Source of the DNA: Larkinella sp. C7
GTDB lineage: Bacteria > Bacteroidota > Bacteroidia > Cytophagales > Spirosomataceae
Reading direction: 5' to 3'
Assembly (NCBI RefSeq): GCF_006149005.1
Contig: NZ_VBSL01000002.1
Span: 609,466-673,465, forward strand
Length of the DNA: 64,000 nucleotides
Shown: in pieces, positions 54,761 through 62,412 of the stretch
Position numbering within the stretch: the stretch's first letter is position 1
How the letters are laid out: the number at the start of each line of letters is the position of its first letter
The notes under the pieces: model-generated
What the model was told of the DNA's origin: nothing
Seen by the model: the letters and a program-made list of their open reading frames with translations, nothing else
Databases searched by the model: none
Made by a program: the position numbers and the translations under genes

Positions 54761-55317
54761 ACGTTGGATTTATATGTGAAGGTGATACCGAAGTAAAAAT
54801 CGTAAAGTCAGAAGCCTTTCAAAATATGCTCAACGATTCGGGCTTGCAGTGTGTCATGCCTATTGAAGATGCTGATGGAAACGGCAATCTACTTCCACAC
54901 AACATTCAGGGCAAACGGGACACACTGAAGTATGCAGGAGCCGATTATATATTCATTCTAACGGATCTTGATCGAGATAAATCGGTAAAAGACACGCGTC
55001 AACGGATTGGCGAGTATCCTTCGCAACACATCATAGTTGCAGTGAAAGAAGCAGAGGCTTGGTTTTTAGCTGACTCATCAACACTTAGCAATCTGCTTAA
55101 CGAACCGTTCTATAGTGAATATCCTGAACAGGAAGCAGAACCGTTTGAAGCTATCCGTCGTTTATTTCTCGAAAAAACCGGACGCGGTGTTGGCACCAAA
55201 CCCATGCTCGCCCGACGGATGATCAAATACGGCTTCTCCATCGAAAAGGCCGCATCCCACCCCCATTGCCCCAGTGCGAATTACTTTTTAACTAAATTGC
55301 AATCGCTTAGACCATGA
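54754..55317 (+). CDS. DUF4276/TOPRIM-like partner of the ATPase
   Basis: A 187-residue protein starting MVNVGFICEGDTEVKIV (strand followed by E-G-x-T-E), with YIFILTDLDRDKSVKD (D-x-D-x-D) and VAVKEAEAWFLAD. The spaced Glu and Asp residues fit the TOPRIM metal site of OLD-type nucleases and the DUF4276 family, which is recurrently encoded beside such ATPases. It could cut nucleic acid when released by the ATPase. It overlaps the transketolase C gene by four bases (ATGA). Confidence 0.8.
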   Translation: MVNVGFICEGDTEVKIVKSEAFQNMLNDSGLQCVMPIEDADGNGNLLPHNIQGKRDTLKYAGADYIFILTDLDRDKSVKDTRQRIGEYPSQHIIVAVKEAEAWFLADSSTLSNLLNEPFYSEYPEQEAEPFEAIRRLFLEKTGRGVGTKPMLARRMIKYGFSIEKAASHPHCPSANYFLTKLQSLRP

Positions 55318-56273
55318 AGAAATACACCTATACCGAAAAAAAAGACACCCGCTCCGGTTTTGGCGCGGGCATTCTCGAACTGGGCCGCACCAATCCCAAC
55401 GTCGTCGCCCTGACCGCCGATCTGGCGGGTTCGCTCAAACTGGAAGGTTTTATCAAGGAATTTCCGGAACGTTACGTACAGTGCGGAATTTCGGAAGCCA
55501 ACATGATCGGCGTTTCGGCGGGGTTGACCATCGGTGGAAAAATTCCGTTTGCTACGACTTTCGCCAACTTTGCCACCGGTCGGGTTTACGACCAGATTCG
55601 GCAGTCGGTTTGTTATTCGAACAAAAACGTGAAGATCTGTGCCTCCCACGCCGGTTTGACGCTGGGGGAAGACGGCGCGACGCACCAGATACTGGAAGAT
55701 ATCGGCATGATGAAAATGCTGCCGAACATGACCGTTATCAATCCCTGCGATTTTAACCAGACCAAAGCCGCCACCATCGCCATCGCCGATCACGAAGGAC
55801 CGGTTTATCTGCGGTTTGGCCGCCCGGTGGTGCCGATTTTCACCCCCGCCGATCAGAAATTCGAAATCGGAAAGGCCATTGTGCTGAACGAGGGGCCGGA
55901 TGTTTCCATTTTTGCGACGGGCCACCTCGTTTGGGAAGCCATCAAAGCCGGTGAAATGCTGGCCGAAGAAGGAATTGAAGCCGATATTATCAATATTCAC
56001 ACCATAAAACCGTTTGATGAAGAGGCCGTTCTGGCTTCCGTCCGCAAAACCCGGTGTGCGGTTTCGGCCGAAGAACACCAGTTGAACGGCGGTTTGGGCG
56101 ACAGCGTAGCCCAGTCACTATCTCGTCACTATCCCGTCCCGCTCGAAATGATTGGCGTACACGACAGTTTCGGAGAGAGTGGAACACCCGATCAACTGAT
56201 GCAGAAATACGGCTTGACTGCCGAGAAAATTGTTGAAGCCGCCAAACGGGCCATGGATAGAAGAGTCGTTTAA
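55314..56273 (+). CDS. Transketolase, C-terminal subunit
   Basis: A 319-residue protein with the pyrimidine-binding domain (TRSGFGAGILELGRTNPNVVALTADLAGS, GISEANMIGVSAGL with the catalytic Glu) and the C-terminal domain (ISIFATGHLVWEA-like SIFATGHLVWEAI). It completes the enzyme begun at 52896. The normal arrangement would place it directly after the N subunit; here two unrelated genes sit between. It begins ATGAAGA, as does the ATPase gene at 53756. Confidence 0.96.
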   Translation: MKKYTYTEKKDTRSGFGAGILELGRTNPNVVALTADLAGSLKLEGFIKEFPERYVQCGISEANMIGVSAGLTIGGKIPFATTFANFATGRVYDQIRQSVCYSNKNVKICASHAGLTLGEDGATHQILEDIGMMKMLPNMTVINPCDFNQTKAATIAIADHEGPVYLRFGRPVVPIFTPADQKFEIGKAIVLNEGPDVSIFATGHLVWEAIKAGEMLAEEGIEADIINIHTIKPFDEEAVLASVRKTRCAVSAEEHQLNGGLGDSVAQSLSRHYPVPLEMIGVHDSFGESGTPDQLMQKYGLTAEKIVEAAKRAMDRRVV

Positions 56274-56274
56274 A

Positions 56275-56358
56275 GTTTGAAGATGAAGGTTAAAGATGAA
56301 CCGGAACGCGATTCCGATATACACTTTAAACCTTAAACCTTTGAACCTTGAACTTTTA
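56275..56358. repeat. Weak heptad hairpin before the sigma gene
   Basis: AAGTTTGAAGATGAAGG-like units on the left (from 56275) can pair imperfectly with TTAAACC/TTGAACC units on the right (to about 56358). Less regular than the other gap palindromes. Confidence 0.5.
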
Positions 56359-56366
56359 ACCAGCGT

Positions 56367-56927
56367 ATGACTGACGAGGAACTCCTGCAAAAATACCGCG
56401 ATCCGCAAAGCCGGAATTATGCCTTTAATCTGATGGTGCGCCAGTATCAGCAGAAAATTTACTGGCATATCCGGAAGATGGTGATCGACCATGATGATGC
56501 GGATGATCTGGTGCAGGAGACGTTTATCAAAGTCTGGAATTCGCTGGAGAACTTCCGGGGTGATTCGCAGTTATATACCTGGATTTACCGGATTGCGACG
56601 AACGAATGTTTGAATTTTCTGAATAAAAAACGCCGTCGGTTTTTCCTGCCTATTGGCGATGTGGAAGGTGAATTGATGGAAAAGCTGGAAAGTAATTCCG
56701 ACTACGTGACCTCGGGCAATGACCCGTCGGGCGAAGAAATTCAGATGAAACTGCAAAAAGCGTTGCTAAAATTACCTGATAAACAACGCCTTGTCTTCAA
56801 TATGAAGTATTTCGATGATATGAAATATGAAGAAATTTCCGAAATTACGGGAACGTCAGTGGGTGCGCTGAAAGCATCGTATCACCTGGCGGTTAAAAAA
56901 ATCGAAGATTATCTGAATACGAATTAA
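56367..56927 (+). CDS. ECF RNA polymerase sigma factor
   Basis: A 186-residue sigma-E-type factor. Region 2 is MVIDHDDADDLVQETFIKVWNSLENFRGDSQLYTWIYRIA, written here as family order; region 4 is LPDKQRLVFNMKYFDDMKYEEISEITGTSVGALKASYHLAV. It is followed by a membrane anti-sigma candidate and a Spy-like protein, which suggests control of envelope stress genes. Confidence 0.95.
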   Translation: MTDEELLQKYRDPQSRNYAFNLMVRQYQQKIYWHIRKMVIDHDDADDLVQETFIKVWNSLENFRGDSQLYTWIYRIATNECLNFLNKKRRRFFLPIGDVEGELMEKLESNSDYVTSGNDPSGEEIQMKLQKALLKLPDKQRLVFNMKYFDDMKYEEISEITGTSVGALKASYHLAVKKIEDYLNTN

Positions 56928-56971
56928 ACCCGATACAGGCTTGCTTGTCAAACCGTTGTGCCTTTAAGACA

Positions 56972-57415
56972 ATGGAACCGAAAAAACCAATACGACTTGA
57001 CGAATTAGACCGGCAGAATCCGCTGCGGCAACTGCCGTTTACAACACCGGACGGCTACTTCGATACGCTCCCGACCCGGATACAGGCCGAAACCGCCCGC
57101 CGGTCACACCGTTTCACGATCAGTTGGTCGTGGCAACGCTCCCTGTCTACGCTGGCCGGAGCCGGTTTTGTGGCGGCTTTGGTATGGTTTACGTACCCGG
57201 AAAAGCAGGATTCGCTGGAGCCCGAACTGTTGAGCAAAGTAAGCACCGAATCAGTGGTAGATTATTTGCAAGATCAGGATATCTATCTGGAAGATTATTC
57301 AGACCTGATCAAAACCCATGACATGCCCAATGATTCGACGCTGATTCATGAATTGCACGTTTCGCCGGAATCCATCCAACAACTGATTGAAGAAGACGGA
57401 ACCGCAGCCATTTGA
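56972..57415 (+). CDS. Membrane protein, probable anti-sigma factor
   Basis: A 147-residue protein from the internal ATG (MEPKKPIRLDELDRQNPLRQLPF). One membrane helix near residues 55-70 (LAGAGFVAALVWFTY) separates a cytoplasmic N-terminus from an acidic periplasmic part (VVDYLQDQDIYLEDYSDL). There is no recognised zinc-binding HxxxCxxC motif. Position 45 nt after the sigma gene and the layout support an anti-sigma role by inference. Confidence 0.72.
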   Translation: MEPKKPIRLDELDRQNPLRQLPFTTPDGYFDTLPTRIQAETARRSHRFTISWSWQRSLSTLAGAGFVAALVWFTYPEKQDSLEPELLSKVSTESVVDYLQDQDIYLEDYSDLIKTHDMPNDSTLIHELHVSPESIQQLIEEDGTAAI

Positions 57416-57447
57416 TTATGATCGATCGTTTATTTTTAACCATTCCT

Positions 57448-57861
57448 ATGAAATCGTTCACCCGCTTACTGATTTTGTTCTTTGGCTTGCTGCTGACTTT
57501 ACCGGCTGCGGCACAGAATCAGGATCGTCAGAAAATAGAAAGTGCTAAAATCGGGCTGATTACCAACCGCCTGAATTTAACCACGGAGCAGGCTCCGCAG
57601 TTCTGGCCCATCTACAACGAATACAGCGACCGGCGGAGGGATATTTCCCGGCAACTGCGCAAATCGAGCAAACCCGGTGGTAACGAAGCAATCAGCGAGT
57701 TGAACGAATCCGTCGAACTCAAACAGAAGCTGGTTGATCTGGAAAAAGAATACAACGCCAAATTTTTGCGCGTGATTACGGCTCAACAGCTTCAGGAGCT
57801 TCACAACACCGAGCGGATGTTTAATAAAATGCTGATCGACCGGGTCAACAACCCCAATTAA
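57448..57861 (+). CDS. Spy/CpxP-like periplasmic protein
   Basis: The product is 137 residues from the ATG giving signal MKSFTRLLILFFGLLLTLPAAAQ. The helical mature part has LITNRLNLTTEQAPQFWPIYNEYSDRRRDI, close to the LTxxQ repeat region of Spy/CpxP-type proteins, and a second helix pair. Spy-like proteins are chaperones induced by envelope stress, which fits the sigma and anti-sigma genes in front. A terminator follows. Confidence 0.82.
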   Translation: MKSFTRLLILFFGLLLTLPAAAQNQDRQKIESAKIGLITNRLNLTTEQAPQFWPIYNEYSDRRRDISRQLRKSSKPGGNEAISELNESVELKQKLVDLEKEYNAKFLRVITAQQLQELHNTERMFNKMLIDRVNNPN

Positions 57862-57910
57862 CATTAGTTGTGCCTTGCACGACTCACTCTTTGCTATACT
57901 ACAACTACGA

Positions 57911-57945
57911 CAAGCCCGACCACATTGGCCGGGCGTTGTGTTTTC
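57911..57945 (+). terminator. Probable terminator of the sigma/Spy unit
   Basis: GCCCGACC pairs with GGCCGGGC (one mismatch) around a short loop at 57914-57934, with a T-rich end (TTGTGTTTT). It lies between convergent genes and may serve both. Confidence 0.7.
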
Positions 57946-59189
57946 TAGTCGACGAAATACATGTCGATCTTTCCCTTGTTTTTCGCATCGATTTTGCCCC
58001 GGTGCTGGCACTGAAAATGGTCCTTGATGTGTTCGTAGGTCGTGCCCGACACATTTACTTTCCCCACTTCCCCGTGCTGCTCCATGCGGGCGGCCGTGTT
58101 GACAGTATCCCCCCATATGTCATAGGCGAATTTTTTAAGCCCGACAATCCCGGCCACGACGGATCCGGAATGAATCCCGATCCGAAAATCGAAAAAAGGC
58201 AGATTGGTTGCCTCCCGTTCGGTTCGCGTCTGTTCCATAAAGGCGCGAATTTCCAGAGCGGCTTTTACCACTTCCCGCGCATTGTCGGCGTAAGGCACCG
58301 GTAAGCCGCCCGCGCACAGGTACGCATCGCCAATGGTTTTGATTTTCTCGATGCGGTATTTGCTGATGATGTTGTCGAAAGACCGAAAGTAAAAGTCGAT
58401 CTGATTCACCAGCGCTTCGGGCGTCATGTCTTCACCATGCGCCGTAAAATTCTGAATATCAATAAACAACACCGTTACCAAATCGAAAAAGTGCGGAGTC
58501 GATTTGCCATTTTGCATAATTTCCTCGGCAATTTCGGACGGGAGAATGTTTAGCAATAACTCGTCGGATCGCTTTTTTTCCGCTTCAATCTGCTGGTTTT
58601 TCGCCTGAAGCTGGTTCAATGCGGTGTTCTTTCCATTCTCGAAAACCAGCACGATAATGAAGCAAATGATGATCAATCCGATCAGACTGCTGGCATTAAA
58701 ACTCAACTCCCAGGACGTATCGTAGTACATCTTCATTACGGTCCCATTGGCGGCCAGTAACCACAAAGTGAGTGAAAACAGACAGTTATAAATCAGGCAA
58801 ATAACCGCATTTCGTTGCCCGGCCACCAGTAAAATCACCATCGGGGAAGAAATGAGCCACGGATGCGCTGGTGAGTACGCTCCTCCGCTGAAGAGAATGA
58901 TGCTGTGGACCGTGATGGCCCCCACGATGCTATAGCCATTGGCCACCCACTGAAAAGGCCGGGTGCGCAGTTGATACAGCAAAACAAAATACAAAATACC
59001 AAACACAAACATGCCGAACACCCCCGGTATAAATGAAAACCGGATGGAATCCAGGGAGTAATAAAAGGCAAAAACGCCGGTAATGAAACAGGTGTAAGCC
59101 AGCAGTTTATACCGGCGTAAGGTAATTTCGTCGGAAAAAGCCTCGGGAGGAATAAACCCGTAGATGTAGTCCTGGAGTCGCTTCATCAT
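57945..59189 (-). CDS. Class III nucleotidyl cyclase, membrane-bound
   Basis: A 414-residue protein. About six hydrophobic segments (40-200) are followed by a coiled coil (NQLQAKNQQIEAEKKRSDELLLNILP) and the catalytic domain: metal Asp in VLFIDIQNFT, IEKIKTIGDAYLCAGG with the base-reading Lys and second metal Asp, FRIGIHSGSVVAGIVG, and YDIWGDTVNTAARME. Lys plus Asp in these spots favours ATP as substrate. The membrane part is not the MASE or CHASE type I can name. It lies 3 nt after the seven-helix gene. Confidence 0.94.
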   Translation of the reverse strand: MMKRLQDYIYGFIPPEAFSDEITLRRYKLLAYTCFITGVFAFYYSLDSIRFSFIPGVFGMFVFGILYFVLLYQLRTRPFQWVANGYSIVGAITVHSIILFSGGAYSPAHPWLISSPMVILLVAGQRNAVICLIYNCLFSLTLWLLAANGTVMKMYYDTSWELSFNASSLIGLIIICFIIVLVFENGKNTALNQLQAKNQQIEAEKKRSDELLLNILPSEIAEEIMQNGKSTPHFFDLVTVLFIDIQNFTAHGEDMTPEALVNQIDFYFRSFDNIISKYRIEKIKTIGDAYLCAGGLPVPYADNAREVVKAALEIRAFMEQTRTEREATNLPFFDFRIGIHSGSVVAGIVGLKKFAYDIWGDTVNTAARMEQHGEVGKVNVSGTTYEHIKDHFQCQHRGKIDAKNKGKIDMYFVD

Positions 59190-59192
59190 GGC

Positions 59193-59873
59193 CTACCGAA
59201 ATAAGTAGTAACAAACCACGTAGGCCAGCCAGATCCAGACACCCTGAGCAAGCCCCAGGCCGACGGCATCAGACCAACCCAACCGGTTGTTGATTCGACG
59301 GAAAAAAATCGGCAACAACGTACAGATAACCCCCTCTCCCACGATGATGTATAACGGAGCACTTCCGATCATCTGACAATGAATATAATACCACCAGCCT
59401 GCATCTTTTGCCCAGTGTTCCATCAGTGGAATAATCGACAAACCCAGCAAGGCTGCGGCCGAAACCGCCAGCCACATGGGCTTCCAGGTGCTGACGAGCC
59501 AGCCCAGATAACCGATCTGAACCAAAATAACGGCCCAGGCAAACGGCATGTACAGCGGTGATCGGATGAGCATGGGTTCGTCATTCGGATAAATCAACGT
59601 CCCCGTTGCATCAACCAGCCACCAGTCTGCCAGCAGTTCGCCAATGCCAGCAATCAGGCCGAAAAGCAGCAGTCTGCGCAGAAACAGATCGTGATAGAAC
59701 CAGGCAAACAAAACCAGAACCGCATAGGTGCCGTAGGCCAGCCAGGCTGCCGACTGCCAGCCTAGCCGGTAGCGGTCGCTGACAATGCCGATGCCCAGCA
59801 CCAGGCCCAGTGTCAGCAGAATAAAATAGGTTCGGATGCGTTGGTGATGTCGGGTAACCGGTAGCGAAATCAT
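59193..59873 (-). CDS. Seven-helix membrane protein of unknown function
   Basis: The product is 226 residues from the ATG overlapping the upstream gene stop by four bases. Seven hydrophobic segments can be drawn, with acidic residues inside helices 3 (AGIGELLADWW) and 6 (IVGEGVICTLL) and a conserved-looking loop (TLIYPNDEPMLIRSPLYMPFAW). No retinal-type Lys in the last helix was seen. It sits between an FAD oxidoreductase and a cyclase gene in a tight operon and could be a transporter, an enzyme or a receptor. Confidence 0.75.
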   Translation of the reverse strand: MISLPVTRHHQRIRTYFILLTLGLVLGIGIVSDRYRLGWQSAAWLAYGTYAVLVLFAWFYHDLFLRRLLLFGLIAGIGELLADWWLVDATGTLIYPNDEPMLIRSPLYMPFAWAVILVQIGYLGWLVSTWKPMWLAVSAAALLGLSIIPLMEHWAKDAGWWYYIHCQMIGSAPLYIIVGEGVICTLLPIFFRRINNRLGWSDAVGLGLAQGVWIWLAYVVCYYLFR

Positions 59874-61606
59874 AGAAAAGGTCGTTTGACGACGACTTTC
59901 ATTTTTTGAAAAATAGCGTTTGCGGTGGCCACCGTCTGCACGGTTTTGGGCACGTCGGAATGCCATTTCAATCCTTTCCGGTACCGGATTTTGTCGAACC
60001 ACCGAAATGGTAACAACAGGAACGGTTCGTGCAAATCCCAGAGTGTACACAACGGGGCGTTTGAACCGGAACGTTTGATGATGTTGTTGACGGCCCGGCG
60101 GGCGGCTTCGTTGGCCCCCTCCATCGAAGCCAGATCGGTGAAAGTTTTAACGTAGTCGGAAGCCAGAAACAGATTGGGAATTTCTGTATAGGAATTGGGG
60201 CGCAGGTCCCAGGTATTCGTTAAGTTCACCAATAGTTTTTCGGTATTCTGCACCGCTACGCCATTTTTTTCGACAATATCCGAATCGATGTAATATGTCA
60301 CTAAACTTTCATCGTGCAGGAGAACCTTTCCCTCGACGTTGAAACTTCGCTTCAATTGGGCCCAGACTTCGTCTTTAATTTCGGCGAACGTACATTGCTG
60401 CGCTGTTTTGCCATACAAAATACCGGGCGTTTCCCAGTCCGAGACATCAACCGACAAAACAGTTTTCACCGTGCCGTCGCCGTAACCGCTGACCTCGAAA
60501 TCGCCCCAGAACTGGAGCTGGGAAATTGCCGTCAACGCCCAGGGCGTATCGACGCAGATGATATGACCGTCGATGATGTCTACCTGATCGGATAAATAAA
60601 ACTGAATCCCGTTCATCCAGTCGACGTTGTTGGCCAGCGTACGGATATTATCCAGACAGGCGTCCTTGTACAGCATGTTCTCATTCACGAGCGGAGCCAT
60701 TGCTTCGACTGGCATGGCCGAAATGTAGTAATCGCCCTGAACGGTTTTTCGATTGCCATCTGCATCCTCGACAACGACGCCCGTGATGCTCTTTTTGTCG
60801 CAGAGAAATTCAACGGTTTCCTGCCCTTTTTCGTAGTATACCCCTCTTTGTACGAGGTAATCATACCACGGATTGAGCCAGACGTCGTTGGTCGGGCCGT
60901 TGAGAACGCGGTCAACCTGAATTTCCGGATTCAGCAAATCGAACACGAGTTGAATGAGAATATCACCCCCGGTTTTCGTACTGGCTTTGCGGGCTTTCGC
61001 AGCCACCAGCGTCCGGGTCAAGCCATTCACAAACAGGGCTTTGTAGGCATCGCTATGCTCATCGGCTTCCGTAAACTCCCACCAGCCAATGCTCTCGTAA
61101 TCGTCCAGCCGACGGGTTTTACAACTCGTCATGAGTTGCCAGAGCTTGTGCGCCATCAACTTCGACTCGCCCGGTTTTAGCCCCGTATGGGTCTTGAAGA
61201 TGTCATCGTAGATCACTTCCAGATCAGCGAGCGAGGTTGGAAATTTGCTCAGGGCGATGATGGGCGCCTGATCGAACCGGGCCATCATCATTTTGTTGCT
61301 CTGCACCAGGTTATCAAACACCCCCCGCTTGTTAGCTTTCCCGGTTTTCGGGTTTTTGAAGGGAATCCGCTTCATGGTGTCGGTAATGTGCCGGTAGAAT
61401 CCGGGGAAAAACCGGAAACCGTGTTCGCCTGGGAGCGGCAGACGCCCCCCGCTGGCACTGCCGGGCACATTTACGCTACGGGCTTTTCCGCCCACATAAT
61501 CGGGTTTCTTTTCATATACTTCAACGGCAAATCCCCGTTCGATCAATTCATGGGCCGCACTCATACCGGCTACTCCTCCGCCGAGAATAACTACCTTTGG
61601 ACTCAT
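59870..61606 (-). CDS. FAD-dependent oxidoreductase of the phytoene desaturase/amine oxidase type
   Basis: The product is 578 residues from the ATG giving MSPKVVILGGGVAGMSAAHEL, the dinucleotide-binding motif; 29 upstream residues are rejected. YEKKPDYVGGKARSV and the GEHGFRFFPGFY segment fit the carotenoid-desaturase/hydroxysqualene-dehydroxylase group of NAD(P)-binding flavoproteins. The C-terminal FAD contact includes LFLASDYVKTFTDLASMEGANEAARRA. Substrate unknown; an isoprenoid is likely. First gene of the operon with the seven-helix protein and the cyclase. Confidence 0.88.
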   Translation of the reverse strand: MSPKVVILGGGVAGMSAAHELIERGFAVEVYEKKPDYVGGKARSVNVPGSASGGRLPLPGEHGFRFFPGFYRHITDTMKRIPFKNPKTGKANKRGVFDNLVQSNKMMMARFDQAPIIALSKFPTSLADLEVIYDDIFKTHTGLKPGESKLMAHKLWQLMTSCKTRRLDDYESIGWWEFTEADEHSDAYKALFVNGLTRTLVAAKARKASTKTGGDILIQLVFDLLNPEIQVDRVLNGPTNDVWLNPWYDYLVQRGVYYEKGQETVEFLCDKKSITGVVVEDADGNRKTVQGDYYISAMPVEAMAPLVNENMLYKDACLDNIRTLANNVDWMNGIQFYLSDQVDIIDGHIICVDTPWALTAISQLQFWGDFEVSGYGDGTVKTVLSVDVSDWETPGILYGKTAQQCTFAEIKDEVWAQLKRSFNVEGKVLLHDESLVTYYIDSDIVEKNGVAVQNTEKLLVNLTNTWDLRPNSYTEIPNLFLASDYVKTFTDLASMEGANEAARRAVNNIIKRSGSNAPLCTLWDLHEPFLLLPFRWFDKIRYRKGLKWHSDVPKTVQTVATANAIFQKMKVVVKRPFL

Positions 61607-61818
61607 AGCTTTGCAATAATTTGGGTTTAGGAGAACTGCGTAGTAGATAAATTGGAAAAAAACCAATTTATACTTAAAATAGCTCCTCCGCAATAAGATA
61701 ATTAAAATATTACCGTTTGCCTACTAATAGTCACTCGGAATGAATATTCAGACAGATGTTGACATCCGTAACTATTTGTAGTACGTTTGACTAATCACCC
61801 GTTATTAGCCTGTATTCG

Positions 61819-62412
61819 ATGAATCTGCGGAAAGCTGAGGAGTTTATCCTTGCTAAATTGAAGCGCGATCTTTCGCCCACCCTCTATTACCACGGTCTTC
61901 ATCATACCCTGGATGTGGTTGATGCGGTTTCTAAACTGGCACAGGCAGAGGATGTTACCGATAAGGAGTCGCTGACGTTGTTGCGAACAGCCGCGCTTTA
62001 CCATGACTGCGGTTTTATCACCACCTACCAGGGCCACGAGGCTGAGGGGTGCCGCTATGCGCGCGAAACACTCCCGCAGTTTGGCTACCTTTCCGAGCAA
62101 ATTGAGCAGATTTGCGGCATGATTATGGCAACCAAAATACCGCAGAATCCTCAAAACCTATTCGAGGAAATCCTGTGTGATGCGGATCTGGATTACCTGG
62201 GCCGTGCAGACTTCGACCCGATTGCCAGCTCGCTTTTTGAAGAATTGAAAGAGCGAAATTTTATTCGCGACGAAGCCGCCTGGAACCGGATTCAGGTCAG
62301 TTTTCTGGAAAGCCACCACTATTGGACCAAAACCGCTACAGCTTTACGGCAGGTCAACAAGCAGGAACGATTGAACAACTTGAAAGAAATTGTCAGCCAT
62401 TATTCGGTATGA
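61819..62412 (+). CDS. HD-domain phosphohydrolase
   Basis: A 197-residue protein with a metal-binding HD domain: YYHGLHHT, the central His-Asp at 62-63 (LYHDCGF), a following His in GHEAEG and the last Asp in LCDADLDYLG. HD proteins of this size cleave phosphate esters, including cyclic nucleotides. The neighbouring cyclase and cyclic-nucleotide-binding genes make that an attractive but unproven idea. Its last 20 bases overlap the end of the convergent gene. Confidence 0.88.
   Translation: MNLRKAEEFILAKLKRDLSPTLYYHGLHHTLDVVDAVSKLAQAEDVTDKESLTLLRTAALYHDCGFITTYQGHEAEGCRYARETLPQFGYLSEQIEQICGMIMATKIPQNPQNLFEEILCDADLDYLGRADFDPIASSLFEELKERNFIRDEAAWNRIQVSFLESHHYWTKTATALRQVNKQERLNNLKEIVSHYSV

Noticed and set aside
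53756-55317. The inserted pair considered as a transposon
   Set aside because: No terminal inverted repeats or transposase; only a 7-base ATGAAGA match at the two start codons, which could be chance.
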